DNA of 45,196 nt, taken from an uncultured Clostridia bacterium (GTDB lineage Bacteria; Bacillota; Clostridia; Oscillospirales; Butyricicoccaceae). The translations under genes were made by a program, and so were the position numbers. Location: positions 1 through 45,196 of the forward strand of contig CAJUSB010000012.1 of NCBI GenBank assembly GCA_910589115.1, in the 5' to 3' direction. The notes under the pieces were generated by a model. That model made no database searches, had not been told where the DNA came from, and saw nothing but the letters and a program-made list of their open reading frames with translations. Shown piece by piece: positions 1 through 7,524 of the stretch (position 1 is the first letter of the stretch; every line of letters begins with the position of its first letter).

Positions 1-98
1 GTCCCTCTGGACTCCCTTTCTCCGCTGCGGCGGGGAAGGGGTGCGGTCACAGCTGTATGTGCATACTGCCCCGCCCGCCAAAAGGACGGCGGGCGGGG
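1..98. repeat. Dispersed GC-rich repeat, edge-truncated copy (R1)
   Basis: The first ~45 bases match the right part of another copy at 17238-17282 almost base for base, and the left arm of the CCAGAGGG hairpin is cut off by the window edge. A second module is a perfect 11-bp hairpin with arms at 69-79 and 88-98 and an AAAAGGAC loop. There is no T-tract on either side, so it is not a typical rho-independent terminator. Bases 99-170, up to the stop of the next gene, show nothing recognisable. Confidence 0.75.
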
Positions 99-170
99 TG
101 GGTAAATGGGATATAGGGAATGGTGATTTCCGAGGTTATACAACTTCAAATACGGAGCGCTGTAACCCTT

Positions 171-1157
171 TTACAGCAGTTCTTTGCGGAGCTGTTCGCC
201 ACTCTTGGGGGAAAGCAATGCCGGTGCAATGTCAAAAACTGTTTTTGCGCCGCTTTCGCCGCGCTGGCTGAGCCGCCATGCGGCCCGTGCATAGCATACC
301 AGTATAGAGGCTGTAAACTCCGGGTTGGAATCCAGACGAAGCGAGTATTCTATCACGTGCTGGCTTCCATCACCCGTCTTGCCGCTGCGAATCACAAACC
401 CGCCATGTGGCATTTTGCTGTGATTGCGTTTCAGCTCATCCTCGCTGATAAAATGCACGGTGGTATCATAATCGCTGAAATAATTCGGCATTTCTTTTAT
501 TGTGCGTTCAATTCCGGCGAGGTCTGCACCGTCCTCTGCAACTACAAAGCATTCGCGGGTGTGTTTCTCACGGGCGGTAAGAGCCGTCCGGCTGCCGCTG
601 CGGGCAGCTTCCATTGCGCGTTCGACCGGAATCGTATATTGGATTGCATTTTTTACACCCGGGATGCGGCGGATTGCGTCAGAATGTCCCTGGCTGACAC
701 CTTTGCCCCAAAAGGTATTATGTGAACCATCCGGCAGAATGGCCTCTGCATATAAACGGTTAAGAGAAAAGGTTCCCGGATCCCAGCCGACGGAAAGAAT
801 GCTGACATGTCCATTCTTTGCTGCCGCTTGATCCATTGCGTCAAAATATTCTGGAATCCGCGCATGTGTGTCAAACGAGTCGATTGTATGGAATAATGCG
901 GCATACTGCGGGCCCATTTCCGGCAGGTCAGTCGCGGAGCCGCCGCATAAAATCATTACGTCGATTTCTTCGACAAGTGAAGCCACGTCCGACGCTGCAA
1001 CAACCTTTACCCCCTCCGTGCGTACCTGTACGCTGGATGGGTCACGACGGGTCACGACAGCACATAATTCCATATCTGGGTTTTGCGCAATCGCGCATTC
1101 CACACCGCGTGCGACATTGCCGTAGCCTGCGATGCCAATTCTTATTTTGTCTCCCAT
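171..1157 (-). CDS. ddh: meso-diaminopimelate D-dehydrogenase
   Basis: This NADPH-dependent enzyme converts tetrahydrodipicolinate to meso-diaminopimelate in one step, for lysine and peptidoglycan synthesis in the cytoplasm. The 328-residue product matches the usual ~326 residues. It opens with a Rossmann segment, KIRIGIAGYGNVARG, followed by CAVVTRRDP, then SVGWDPGTFSLNR and FWGKGVSQGHSDAIRR, all typical of the DapDH family. I chose the ATG at 1157 because GGAGG lies 8 nt upstream; an upstream in-frame extension has no such site and low-quality sequence. It is transcribed divergently from the mutarotase gene. Its own promoter is visible at 1194-1222. An LL-diaminopimelate aminotransferase-like gene lies far away at 42528, so two DAP routes may coexist, but that is inference. 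Confidence 0.93.
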   Translation of the reverse strand: MGDKIRIGIAGYGNVARGVECAIAQNPDMELCAVVTRRDPSSVQVRTEGVKVVAASDVASLVEEIDVMILCGGSATDLPEMGPQYAALFHTIDSFDTHARIPEYFDAMDQAAAKNGHVSILSVGWDPGTFSLNRLYAEAILPDGSHNTFWGKGVSQGHSDAIRRIPGVKNAIQYTIPVERAMEAARSGSRTALTAREKHTRECFVVAEDGADLAGIERTIKEMPNYFSDYDTTVHFISEDELKRNHSKMPHGGFVIRSGKTGDGSQHVIEYSLRLDSNPEFTASILVCYARAAWRLSQRGESGAKTVFDIAPALLSPKSGEQLRKELL

Positions 1158-1193
1158 TTTGAAACCTCCGACAGAAATATTTTTATCAATGCC

Positions 1194-1222
1194 AGTATAG
1201 CACAGCATATTCTTTTTGAAAA
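1194..1222 (-). promoter_or_regulatory. Sigma-A-type promoter of ddh
   Basis: On the minus strand TTTTCA (1222-1217) and TATACT (1199-1194) are separated by 17 nt. The TGC before TATACT gives an extended -10. The predicted start leaves a leader of about 30 nt before the ddh ATG. Confidence 0.6.
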
Positions 1223-1250
1223 GGGAAAAAAATATCTTTTTCGATTTTGA

Positions 1251-1279
1251 TTGACATTCCAGCAAAAAGCATGTATGCT
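1251..1279 (+). promoter_or_regulatory. Sigma-A-type promoter of the mutarotase-like gene
   Basis: A perfect TTGACA (1251-1256) is followed after 17 nt by TATGCT (1274-1279), 38 nt before the ATG at 1318. It is back-to-back with the ddh promoter, so the two genes share a divergent control region of about 160 nt. Confidence 0.75.
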
Positions 1280-1317
1280 GAAAGTAGAAAATTTTTAGAT
1301 AAAGGAGAACTTGCGCT

Positions 1318-2208
1318 ATGCTGTATCTGGAAAATGAACGGCTGAAAGCCTCCATTCACGAAAAAGGAGCAGAGCTGTGCTCATTGATTGGCCTGTCCGA
1401 CGGGACGGAATATGTCTGGCAGGCTGACCCTGCTATCTGGGGCCGGCACGCGCCGCTGCTTTTTCCGGTCATCGGACGGCTGAAGGGAAAGGAATATACT
1501 ATTGACGGCACTCCTTATCAAATTACACAGCACGGATTTGGGCGTGATATGACCTTTACAGCCAAACAGATAAATGCAGCCTGTGCCGAGCTGACGCTCA
1601 CGCAAAACGATGATACGAAAAAAATGTATCCTTATGATTTCACCCTCACCATACGTTATACACTGGATAGTAGCAGCCTGAAAAAAGAACATATCATGCA
1701 TAACCCGAACAGTGTTCCTCTTTATTATGAGGTTGGCGGTCACGATGGCTATAATATCTGCCTGACGGAAGGTGAAACGATACAGGATACCTATATTCAG
1801 TTTGAGGGATGCAATGAAATCCATCCGCTTCAACTGGATGAAAACATCCTGATTACAGGCGAGCATGATACACTCCCGCTGGATGAGGGCCGCCTCTGGA
1901 TTGACCGGGAGACTTTCCGGACTGACGCTCTGATGCTGGACGGACTTCCTGTGCGCAGGGTAACGATATGCAGCCGCAAGCATGGAAAGCGGATTACGGT
2001 CGATTTTGCAGATTTCGATTATGTTGGCATATGGAGTATGCATAAACCCTTTGATGTGCCCTATGTCTGTATCGAACCGTGGAGCAGTTTGCCAGATTGC
2101 AGCTATTTGGGACAGGAGCTTGAAAAGAAACCCGGCGTTCGCTGCATTGCACCGGGCAAGAGCGAAACCATGACCTTTATAACTACGATTACCGAACCGG
2201 AGGTCTGA
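1318..2208 (+). CDS. Aldose 1-epimerase family protein (LacX-like mutarotase)
   Basis: The protein has the galactose mutarotase fold and probably interconverts the alpha and beta anomers of a sugar or sugar phosphate. The true substrate cannot be told from sequence. Its 296 residues are normal for the LacX-like branch. Visible signatures are the early AELCSLIG and WQADPAIWGRHAPLLFPVIGR segments, QHGFGRD (a candidate active-site His), EVGGHDGYNICL, and near the end VCIEPWSSLPD, whose Glu matches the catalytic base position of the family. The ATG at 1318 follows AAAGGAGA by about 10 nt. It stands alone between divergent ddh and a convergent cysteine desulfurase gene, with a repeat hairpin right after its stop that may help end its transcript. 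Confidence 0.88.
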   Translation: MLYLENERLKASIHEKGAELCSLIGLSDGTEYVWQADPAIWGRHAPLLFPVIGRLKGKEYTIDGTPYQITQHGFGRDMTFTAKQINAACAELTLTQNDDTKKMYPYDFTLTIRYTLDSSSLKKEHIMHNPNSVPLYYEVGGHDGYNICLTEGETIQDTYIQFEGCNEIHPLQLDENILITGEHDTLPLDEGRLWIDRETFRTDALMLDGLPVRRVTICSRKHGKRITVDFADFDYVGIWSMHKPFDVPYVCIEPWSSLPDCSYLGQELEKKPGVRCIAPGKSETMTFITTITEPEV

Positions 2209-2220
2209 CGCAGTAAACCG

Positions 2221-2434
2221 ACCGGCCCGCTGTCCTTTTGGCGGGCCGGTCAGCATAGCATAATAAGTATTGCAGCACCAAAGCCCCCGTCCCGCCCGCA
2301 GGCGAGATGGAGATGCGTTAGCATCTCGGGGTCTGGGGCTTAAGCCCCAGCGGGTGCAGGGCAGAGCCCTGCCGCTCCCCGCGTAAGGGCGGGAGTCCAG
2401 AGGGCGGAGCCTTCTGGTGCCGTCCGCAGAGGAC
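2221..2434. repeat. Dispersed multi-hairpin repeat, long form (R2)
   Basis: Hairpin 2221-2250 (10-bp stem, CCTTTT in the loop) is followed by a ~150-bp element at 2286-2434. Its hairpins include AGATGC/GCATCT (2311-2326), TGGGGCT/AGCCCCA (2334-2349), GCAGGGC/GCCCTGC (2356-2372) and CCAGAGGG...TTCTGG near 2398. The element is nearly the full-length reverse complement of the copy at 5177-5325. It lies between the ends of two convergent genes. Open frames through it on the minus strand are not genes. Confidence 0.85.
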
Positions 2435-2453
2435 CGCTCCCCGCGTAGGGGCT

Positions 2454-3575
2454 TTACTGCCGCAGAGCATCCTCGAGAAAGCCCAGGAAGCGGGCGCACT
2501 CGGATTCCGTGTTGAGCGCGCTCACGGAAAGACGGACTGTGCCCGTTTCAAGCGTGCCTGCCGTGCGGTGTGCCTCCGGTGCGCAATGGAGGCCATCACG
2601 CACACATACGCCGCGCTCCGAAAGCCGCGCCGCGATTTCTTCACAGGGAAGACGACCCGAACGGAAGGAAAGCACGCCGCTCTGTGCCGGGCCCGCAAAG
2701 ACTTCCAGCCCCGGCAGGGAGCGGAGTCCTTTCGTTAGTATCGTGATTAGGTTTCGCTCGTGATGCAGGATGCGCTGGATGCCCTGGCCGCGTATCCACT
2801 GAATGCCTTCGCCAAGCCCCGCGATTCCATGCGCGTTCAGCGTCCCGCTTTCAAATCGGTCCGGCAGAAGCTCCGGCTGCGTGAGCAGCTCCGATTGGCT
2901 GCCAGTGCCTCCGTATAACAGCGGTTCAAGTATGCGGTCCGATAGTACCAGCAGAATGCCCGTTCCCTGCGGCCCGAATAGCCCCTTGTGCCCCGGACAG
3001 CAAACCGCCGCCAATGATCCCAGCTTGTTTACCTCAACCGGCAGAATGCCCGCCGACTGCGAAGCATCCAGTATCATGGGGATGCCAGCCCGCCGCAGCA
3101 GCGCGTCTATCCGCTCCAGCGGCTGCACAAAGCCGAATACATTCGATACATGGTTGATGATGAATATTTTTGCGCCCGATTCGATTGCCTGTTCTGCTGC
3201 CTTTACCGCCTCGTCTTGGTCAAACAGCGGCACGCGCATTATAATCGTCTTGCATCCAAGTGCCGCCAGCGGACGCATTACCGAATTGTGTTCATAGCCC
3301 GTGACCGCGACCGTTGTTTCCGGTTCGACCAGCGCATGGATAGCCGTGTTTAGCGCATGGGTTGCATTCAGCGTAAAAACGACCCGCTCCGGCTCAGCCA
3401 TCCCAAACAGCGCCGCCGCCTGCTCCCGACAGGCATACACCAGCTCACCCGCGTGCATTGCCGGACGGTGCCCGCTCCGCCCGAAGCCTGCGGCAGTACG
3501 CATTGCCCCCTGTACAGCCCGGAAAACCTCGTCAGGCTTCAAAAGCGTGGTTGCCGCGTTGTCAAAATAAATCAT
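2454..3575 (-). CDS. Cysteine desulfurase family protein (class V aminotransferase fold)
   Basis: This is a PLP enzyme predicted to take sulfur (or selenium) from cysteine or selenocysteine. The 373-residue product begins MIYFDNAATT, as class V aminotransferases do. Lys197 in CCPGHKGLFGP is the likely Schiff-base lysine, Asp170 in LDASQSAG should bind the pyridine nitrogen, and Cys331 in LHCAPEAH is the candidate sulfur-accepting cysteine. The last motif and LETGTVRLSVSALNT fit the EF2568-like subfamily. The ATG at 3575 is preceded by GGAGGGG, about 4-9 nt away. A nine-residue longer start at 3602 would overlap the upstream gene and lacks a good site. It lies 11 nt downstream of the DUF3343 gene, so the two are co-transcribed. 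In other genomes this pair often sits with selenium or molybdenum hydroxylase genes, which are absent here. Confidence 0.88.
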   Translation of the reverse strand: MIYFDNAATTLLKPDEVFRAVQGAMRTAAGFGRSGHRPAMHAGELVYACREQAAALFGMAEPERVVFTLNATHALNTAIHALVEPETTVAVTGYEHNSVMRPLAALGCKTIIMRVPLFDQDEAVKAAEQAIESGAKIFIINHVSNVFGFVQPLERIDALLRRAGIPMILDASQSAGILPVEVNKLGSLAAVCCPGHKGLFGPQGTGILLVLSDRILEPLLYGGTGSQSELLTQPELLPDRFESGTLNAHGIAGLGEGIQWIRGQGIQRILHHERNLITILTKGLRSLPGLEVFAGPAQSGVLSFRSGRLPCEEIAARLSERGVCVRDGLHCAPEAHRTAGTLETGTVRLSVSALNTESECARFLGFLEDALRQ

Positions 3576-3586
3576 TTCGCCCCTCC

Positions 3587-3802
3587 TTACACAATTTTGC
3601 ATGGGATAAAACGCATATCGCGCATACGTTGCTGTGCAGCAGGCAGACTGCCCCGCGGGATGCTCACCGCATACGTGCAGGAACCCGCCGCCAGATGTCG
3701 GGGCGGACGCACAATGCAGCCCGTCACCCCAGCCCCAGCCAGCACTTTTTTGAGTGCCAGCGCCTCAGTCTGCGACTGGCATATCAGCAAAACTTTATCC
3801 AA
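3587..3802 (-). CDS. DUF3343 family small protein (putative Se/S carrier)
   Basis: The 71-residue protein begins MDKVLLICQSQTEALALKK and contains RPPRHLAAGSC, with Cys42 in the position of the family's conserved cysteine, followed by AVSIPRG. DUF3343 proteins are annotated as putative selenium/sulfur carriers that work with EF2568-type cysteine desulfurases. The function is inferred from family and neighbourhood. I chose the TTG at 3802 because GGGAGG lies 9 nt upstream; a GTG three codons earlier touches that site directly and so is unlikely. The next gene starts 11 nt after the stop. Upstream there is a short in-frame remnant (see findings). Confidence 0.8.
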   Translation of the reverse strand: MDKVLLICQSQTEALALKKVLAGAGVTGCIVRPPRHLAAGSCTYAVSIPRGSLPAAQQRMRDMRFIPCKIV

Positions 3803-3886
3803 AGGGATCACCCTCCCATAGCTCAATCTCTGCCGCCTCCTCCCGAACCAGTCTACAGAATGCGGCGACCTCTTTTTCATGTTATG

Positions 3887-3915
3887 TTGAAAGCCGGGGA
3901 AAAGTGTGTTATGCT
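3887..3915 (+). promoter_or_regulatory. Sigma-A-type promoter of the DUF815 gene
   Basis: TTGAAA (3887-3892), a 17-nt spacer and TATGCT (3910-3915) lie 40 nt before the ATG at 3956. Confidence 0.7.
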
Positions 3916-3955
3916 TTAAGTAGAGGCGATTACATTTGAAATGAGGTAAATTACC

Positions 3956-5173
3956 ATGTACGATCAATTAGATATCCATTTATCGTTCCTTTCCGTGCTG
4001 GGTGAGCTGACGGAACAGCCGCTGGTGCAGCATTACCGCAGCACCCTGGAATCCATGCGCTACGACATCACTGCCTTTGGATGGGAATACGGCGCACTTT
4101 GCAGGCTGATCTACAGCACAGGGGATATTCGTCAGGCCCTGCTGGATGCCGTCCGGTGTGATGAGAATGCGCTCAATGCCAATCTTTCCAACCCGGGGAA
4201 GAACATCCTGGATGCTGCTACGCATGACCTTGCCGTAATCAACGGGCTGCTTGCACTCTCCGGCAGGACGCTGCTGGACAATGCAAATGAATCCTTCCCT
4301 GAAATTTTGGAAGGCTGCATTGACAGCCTCCCGGTTTATCCGGCAAGTGATCCGCTGCCGTTTGCGACTGGTGAAGAGCTGGCAGATTATTACCGCAAGA
4401 ACGGCTACGGCTTTTTTGCACGGGCGAATGCATTTGTGGTACGAGCGGGCGGTGAGCTGATGCCGGTTTCCAATCCTGACCCGATTCGGCTTTCCGATCT
4501 GCCGGGCTACGAGCGGCAGAAAAAGTCGATCCTTACCAACACACTGGCGTTTCTGGCGGGACAGGATGCCAACAACATTTTACTTTACGGTGACAAGGGC
4601 ACGGGCAAATCCTCAACGGTAAAGGCAATCGTGAATGAATATGCTTCACGCGGCCTGAAAATTGTAGAACTGCCGCCGAAGATGGTGAGCGAGTTCCCCA
4701 AACTTTGCGAACGTATTGCAGCGTCGCCCTTCCATTTTATTGTTTTTTTGGACGATCTTTCCTTTGTCAGGGAGGATGACAATTTTGCTGCGCTCAAGGC
4801 GTTCATTGAAGGTGGTCTTGCCGGGAAGCCTGAAAATATGGTTATCTATGCAACCTCAAACCGCCGGCATCTGGTACGCGAATCGTTTTCATCGCGGCAG
4901 GGGGACGACATTCATCTGCGGGACACGTTAGAAACGGCGACCTCTTTGTCTGACCGTTTTGGCTTAGAAGTAACGTTTTCGGTTCCGGATCGTGATGAAT
5001 ATTTGTACATTGTGGACGAGCTTGCTGCTGAATACGGTGTCAAGCTCGCGCCGGAGGAACTTCATTTGCTGGCGGAACGTTTCGCGCTTCGGCGCAACGG
5101 GCGTTCCCCGCGCACGGCGCGGCAATTCATCAGCCAGCACCTGGCAGAAGTAAATCACGCCTCCCAATTCTGA
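3956..5173 (+). CDS. DUF815 family AAA ATPase
   Basis: This is a cytoplasmic P-loop ATPase of unknown cellular role. The Walker A motif GDKGTGKSST is at residues 212-221, and the Walker B region HFIVFLDDLSF follows about 60 residues later. A sensor-like segment, VIYATSNRRHLV, and the arginine-rich C-terminal part LRRNGRSPRTARQFISQH are typical of the family. The N-terminal ~190 residues are helical and specific to DUF815. Its 405 residues match the usual 400-430. The start follows ATGAGGTAAATTACC with GAGG 10 nt upstream, and a strong promoter lies 40 nt ahead. It is a single-gene unit; a long repeat copy begins 4 nt after its stop. Confidence 0.9.
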   Translation: MYDQLDIHLSFLSVLGELTEQPLVQHYRSTLESMRYDITAFGWEYGALCRLIYSTGDIRQALLDAVRCDENALNANLSNPGKNILDAATHDLAVINGLLALSGRTLLDNANESFPEILEGCIDSLPVYPASDPLPFATGEELADYYRKNGYGFFARANAFVVRAGGELMPVSNPDPIRLSDLPGYERQKKSILTNTLAFLAGQDANNILLYGDKGTGKSSTVKAIVNEYASRGLKIVELPPKMVSEFPKLCERIAASPFHFIVFLDDLSFVREDDNFAALKAFIEGGLAGKPENMVIYATSNRRHLVRESFSSRQGDDIHLRDTLETATSLSDRFGLEVTFSVPDRDEYLYIVDELAAEYGVKLAPEELHLLAERFALRRNGRSPRTARQFISQHLAEVNHASQF

Positions 5174-5176
5174 AGA

Positions 5177-5325
5177 TGTCCTCTGCGGACGGCACCAGAG
5201 GGCGCTGCCCTCTGGACTCCCGCCCCTCCGCGGGGAGCGGCAGGGCGCTGCCCTGCACCCGCTGGGGTTTCACCCCAGACCCCAAGATGCTGACGCATCT
5301 TTGCCTCGCCTGCGGGCGGGACGGG
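5177..5325. repeat. Dispersed multi-hairpin repeat, long form (R3)
   Basis: This is the inverted counterpart of the copy at 2286-2434, with the same order of small hairpins. Stem changes compensate between copies: the TGGGG-CT/AG-CCCCA stem at 2334-2349 is replaced by TGGGGT/ACCCCA here, and the CCAGAGGG/CCCTCTGG stem is perfect here but imperfect there. It fills the space between the DUF815 gene and the convergent kinase operon. Confidence 0.85.
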
Positions 5326-5368
5326 AGATTTTGGTGCACTGAAAATTCTAAATGATTGCTTCTTCCGA

Positions 5369-5414
5369 GCAAAAGCCCCGAAAATGTGGTATGATGCATT
5401 TTCGGGGCTTTTGC
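5369..5414. terminator. Bidirectional rho-independent terminator
   Basis: A perfect 18-bp stem, GCAAAAGCCCCGAAAATG and its complement, encloses a 10-nt loop. A-rich and T-rich flanks within the stem provide a U-tract on either strand. It ends the minus-strand kinase operon (last stop at 5418), and DUF815 transcripts from the other side. Confidence 0.9.
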
Positions 5415-5417
5415 TAT

Positions 5418-5933
5418 TTAGTTGAAAGCGGGGTCAACATATTGTTGTAAAAAGCGTTTTACTGTTTGACGGAGTTCTTCCAGACTTCCGTTGTTTTCAA
5501 TAACGGCATCATAGGAATATTGCTCGACCTCATCATCTGAGCGATTGCCGAGCAATTTTTCGCTGACACCGGCCCGACGGACAAGCAGCGTGCGGCATAC
5601 CGGCCCAAGCGTGAGCCGCAGGCGTTCAATCTCTTCCGGTTCGCGGATATGTATGAACATCAGCTGTTCGTCGCCGGACAGAAACTCCTGGGCCTGTTTT
5701 ATACAATATTGGAACGGTAGGTCATTATATTCTGTGAAGGCCGCTTTCAGCCGGGAAAGCAGCAGTCGGGCCTCTTTCGTTTTTTCGCCGTCCCAGCCTG
5801 CGGCACGGGCAACCTCGACGATTGGCGTGATGGAAGAAACATTGCGCGTGCGGCAAAACGATGCAGCGAATGAACAGACAGTGTCTTTTCCGGCACGGCC
5901 CTTTCCGTTAATGATAAAGATGGACTTCTGCAA
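5418..5933 (-). CDS. P-loop nucleotide kinase-like protein
   Basis: The 171-residue protein begins MQKSIFIINGKGRAGKDTV, with a Walker A of the GxGxxGKDT type at residues 10-18, as in dephospho-CoA kinase and deoxynucleoside monophosphate kinase relatives. MFIHIREPEEIERLR is a lid or substrate-contact segment typical of that group. The substrate cannot be assigned. I chose the TTG at 5933 because GGAG lies 9 nt upstream and the start then falls after the stop of the preceding gene; the longer ATG frame from 6035 would overlap that gene by 68 nt. It is the last gene of a four-gene minus-strand operon and is followed directly by a terminator. Confidence 0.75.
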   Translation of the reverse strand: MQKSIFIINGKGRAGKDTVCSFAASFCRTRNVSSITPIVEVARAAGWDGEKTKEARLLLSRLKAAFTEYNDLPFQYCIKQAQEFLSGDEQLMFIHIREPEEIERLRLTLGPVCRTLLVRRAGVSEKLLGNRSDDEVEQYSYDAVIENNGSLEELRQTVKRFLQQYVDPAFN

Positions 5934-5967
5934 TCTGAAAAACTCCTTTTTTTGCAGCAATGCCGGA

Positions 5968-6600
5968 TTATCGGATGAAATTGGTAAAGGTGCGTTTGTG
6001 GGTTTCCGGCGGGTCAATGGTGCCCTTTGCGGCATGAATCACCTTGAGCATCCACGCCATATTGCGTGCCAGTTTGCCGACAACTTCCATACCCTCGGTG
6101 TCATTCTGCACCTCGCCCGGATCGGCCCCATGCACAGCGCCCCAGTAATCGGAGGTTACAATTACCATTTCCATTGCATCCATTACGCCAAGCAGCTGCT
6201 GATAGGTTTCCATACCGCCGGAGCGCCGCAGTGTACAGAGTGCCGCGCCAACCTTATGATGGAGCTGATTATCTCCGCAGCCTGCTGCCAGAAACAGACG
6301 GTCGAGCACACATTTCATGCCGCCTGCGATGCCGCCGTGATAAACCGGGGATGCCAGGATAATACCGTCTGCTGCAATGCACTTTTCAATGATTTCATTT
6401 ACGCCATCGTCCTTCTGTACGCAGCGCAGTGTGCCATTGTCAAGGCAGTGATAGCACGCCATGCAGGGATGAACCTTTGCGCCAGGCTGTACTACCTCAA
6501 ATTCGATGCCCTCCCGGGCAAATTCCTGTGACATCACTTCCAGGCACTGTGCCGTGTTGCCGCCCTTGCGGGGACTTCCGTTAATTGCCAAAACCTTCAT
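5968..6600 (-). CDS. NADPH-dependent FMN reductase / iron-sulfur flavoprotein family
   Basis: This is a flavodoxin-fold oxidoreductase of 210 residues. KVLAINGSPRKGGNTAQ at residues 2-18 is the FMN phosphate-binding loop, and ASPVYHGGIAG binds the isoalloxazine in the family. Cys46, Cys49, Cys52 and Cys60 (CMACYHC ... LRC) form a compact cluster as in iron-sulfur flavoproteins, so it may hold a 4Fe-4S centre in addition to FMN. The physiological electron partner is unknown. I chose the ATG at 6600, with GGAGG 9 nt upstream; an ATG three codons earlier abuts that site. It lies 56 nt after the YihY gene and 35 nt before the kinase gene in the same operon. Confidence 0.87.
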   Translation of the reverse strand: MKVLAINGSPRKGGNTAQCLEVMSQEFAREGIEFEVVQPGAKVHPCMACYHCLDNGTLRCVQKDDGVNEIIEKCIAADGIILASPVYHGGIAGGMKCVLDRLFLAAGCGDNQLHHKVGAALCTLRRSGGMETYQQLLGVMDAMEMVIVTSDYWGAVHGADPGEVQNDTEGMEVVGKLARNMAWMLKVIHAAKGTIDPPETHKRTFTNFIR

Positions 6601-6655
6601 TTTATACATCCTCCCGGATTTTATATTTGCGTTCTGCGGCATTTGCGGAGAACTG

Positions 6656-7519
6656 TTACCGCGGATCGCAGGATACCATTGTACCGGTTTCCTTGAGATA
6701 ACGCATGACCATTAGAATGTGATTGACCAGGGCACCCAGCAGTATGACAATACTGGTCAGATAGAGCCACAGCATGAGTACAATAATTGCGCCGAGCGAG
6801 CCGTAAAGCACAGAATAGTTTCCTAAATGATCCACATAAAAAGAAAAGACCAATGAAATCAGCAGCCAGAAGGTCAAAGAAAAAAGAGCTCCTGGGGCAG
6901 CTTCCCGCCACTTCAGGCGGACATTGGGAACGACCCGGTTAAACAGCAGCAGGTAAAGAAAGATGAACGTAATCATCAGCGGATAGCCTGTATCATAAAT
7001 ATCCCCGGCAAGCTCATAGGAAAAGAAGGGTAGCCATTCCGGCAGCCGCCAGAGCAGCGTGCGGCCAATCACGACCGCCAACAGGCAGCCGATTGTAGAC
7101 GCCAGAAAGCCAATCGTGAAAAGCACAGACAGTGCAAATTCCTGAACAGGCCCGCGGCGTACTTCGACCCGGAAAATCCGGTTGACCGTCCGCATCAGGG
7201 AACGAATCACACGTGAAAGAAAATACAGGGTCAGCGTGATACCGATAATCATTGGGCTTGCAGCTGGGATACCAGACACATATTCAAAATATTGCGTAAT
7301 CAGCAGTTGGAGCGTCTGCGGCATAAATTCAAGTATCGGAGAAAGCCCGTTCACCGAAACATGAAAGGCCGACAGCAGCGAATTCAGGAAAATAACCAGC
7401 GGGAAGACGGAAAACAGCAAGAAATAAGATAATTCCGCCGCAGACTGGGTAATATTGTCACTGAAATACCGCTGCATCAGCTGGCGGATAAAAAAGAAAG
7501 CCCTTTTTCGAGCACTCAA
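6656..7519 (-). CDS. YihY/BrkB family inner membrane protein
   Basis: This is a polytopic membrane protein of unknown transport function. SAAELSYFLLFSVFPLVIFLNS is the hallmark first membrane segment. Further hydrophobic segments follow: IIGITLTLYFLSR, ALSVLFTIGFLAS, MITFIFLYLLLFNRVVPN, ALFSLTFWLLISLVFSFYV and YGSLGAIIVLMLWLYLTS, about six in all. The basic N-terminus (SARKRAFFFIRQL) is expected inside the cell. I prefer the TTG at 7519, just after the upstream stop with AAAGGGG ahead of it; a TTG at 7555 would overlap the preceding gene by 31 nt and has no ribosome site. The length, 287 residues, is normal. It is the second gene of the operon starting at 8070. Confidence 0.87.
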   Translation of the reverse strand: MSARKRAFFFIRQLMQRYFSDNITQSAAELSYFLLFSVFPLVIFLNSLLSAFHVSVNGLSPILEFMPQTLQLLITQYFEYVSGIPAASPMIIGITLTLYFLSRVIRSLMRTVNRIFRVEVRRGPVQEFALSVLFTIGFLASTIGCLLAVVIGRTLLWRLPEWLPFFSYELAGDIYDTGYPLMITFIFLYLLLFNRVVPNVRLKWREAAPGALFSLTFWLLISLVFSFYVDHLGNYSVLYGSLGAIIVLMLWLYLTSIVILLGALVNHILMVMRYLKETGTMVSCDPR

Positions 7520-7524
7520 AGCCG

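Noticed and set aside
1381..2499. Long minus-strand open frame through the mutarotase gene and repeat
   Set aside because: It is antisense to a well-supported enzyme and continues into repeat DNA; no family motif or ribosome site.
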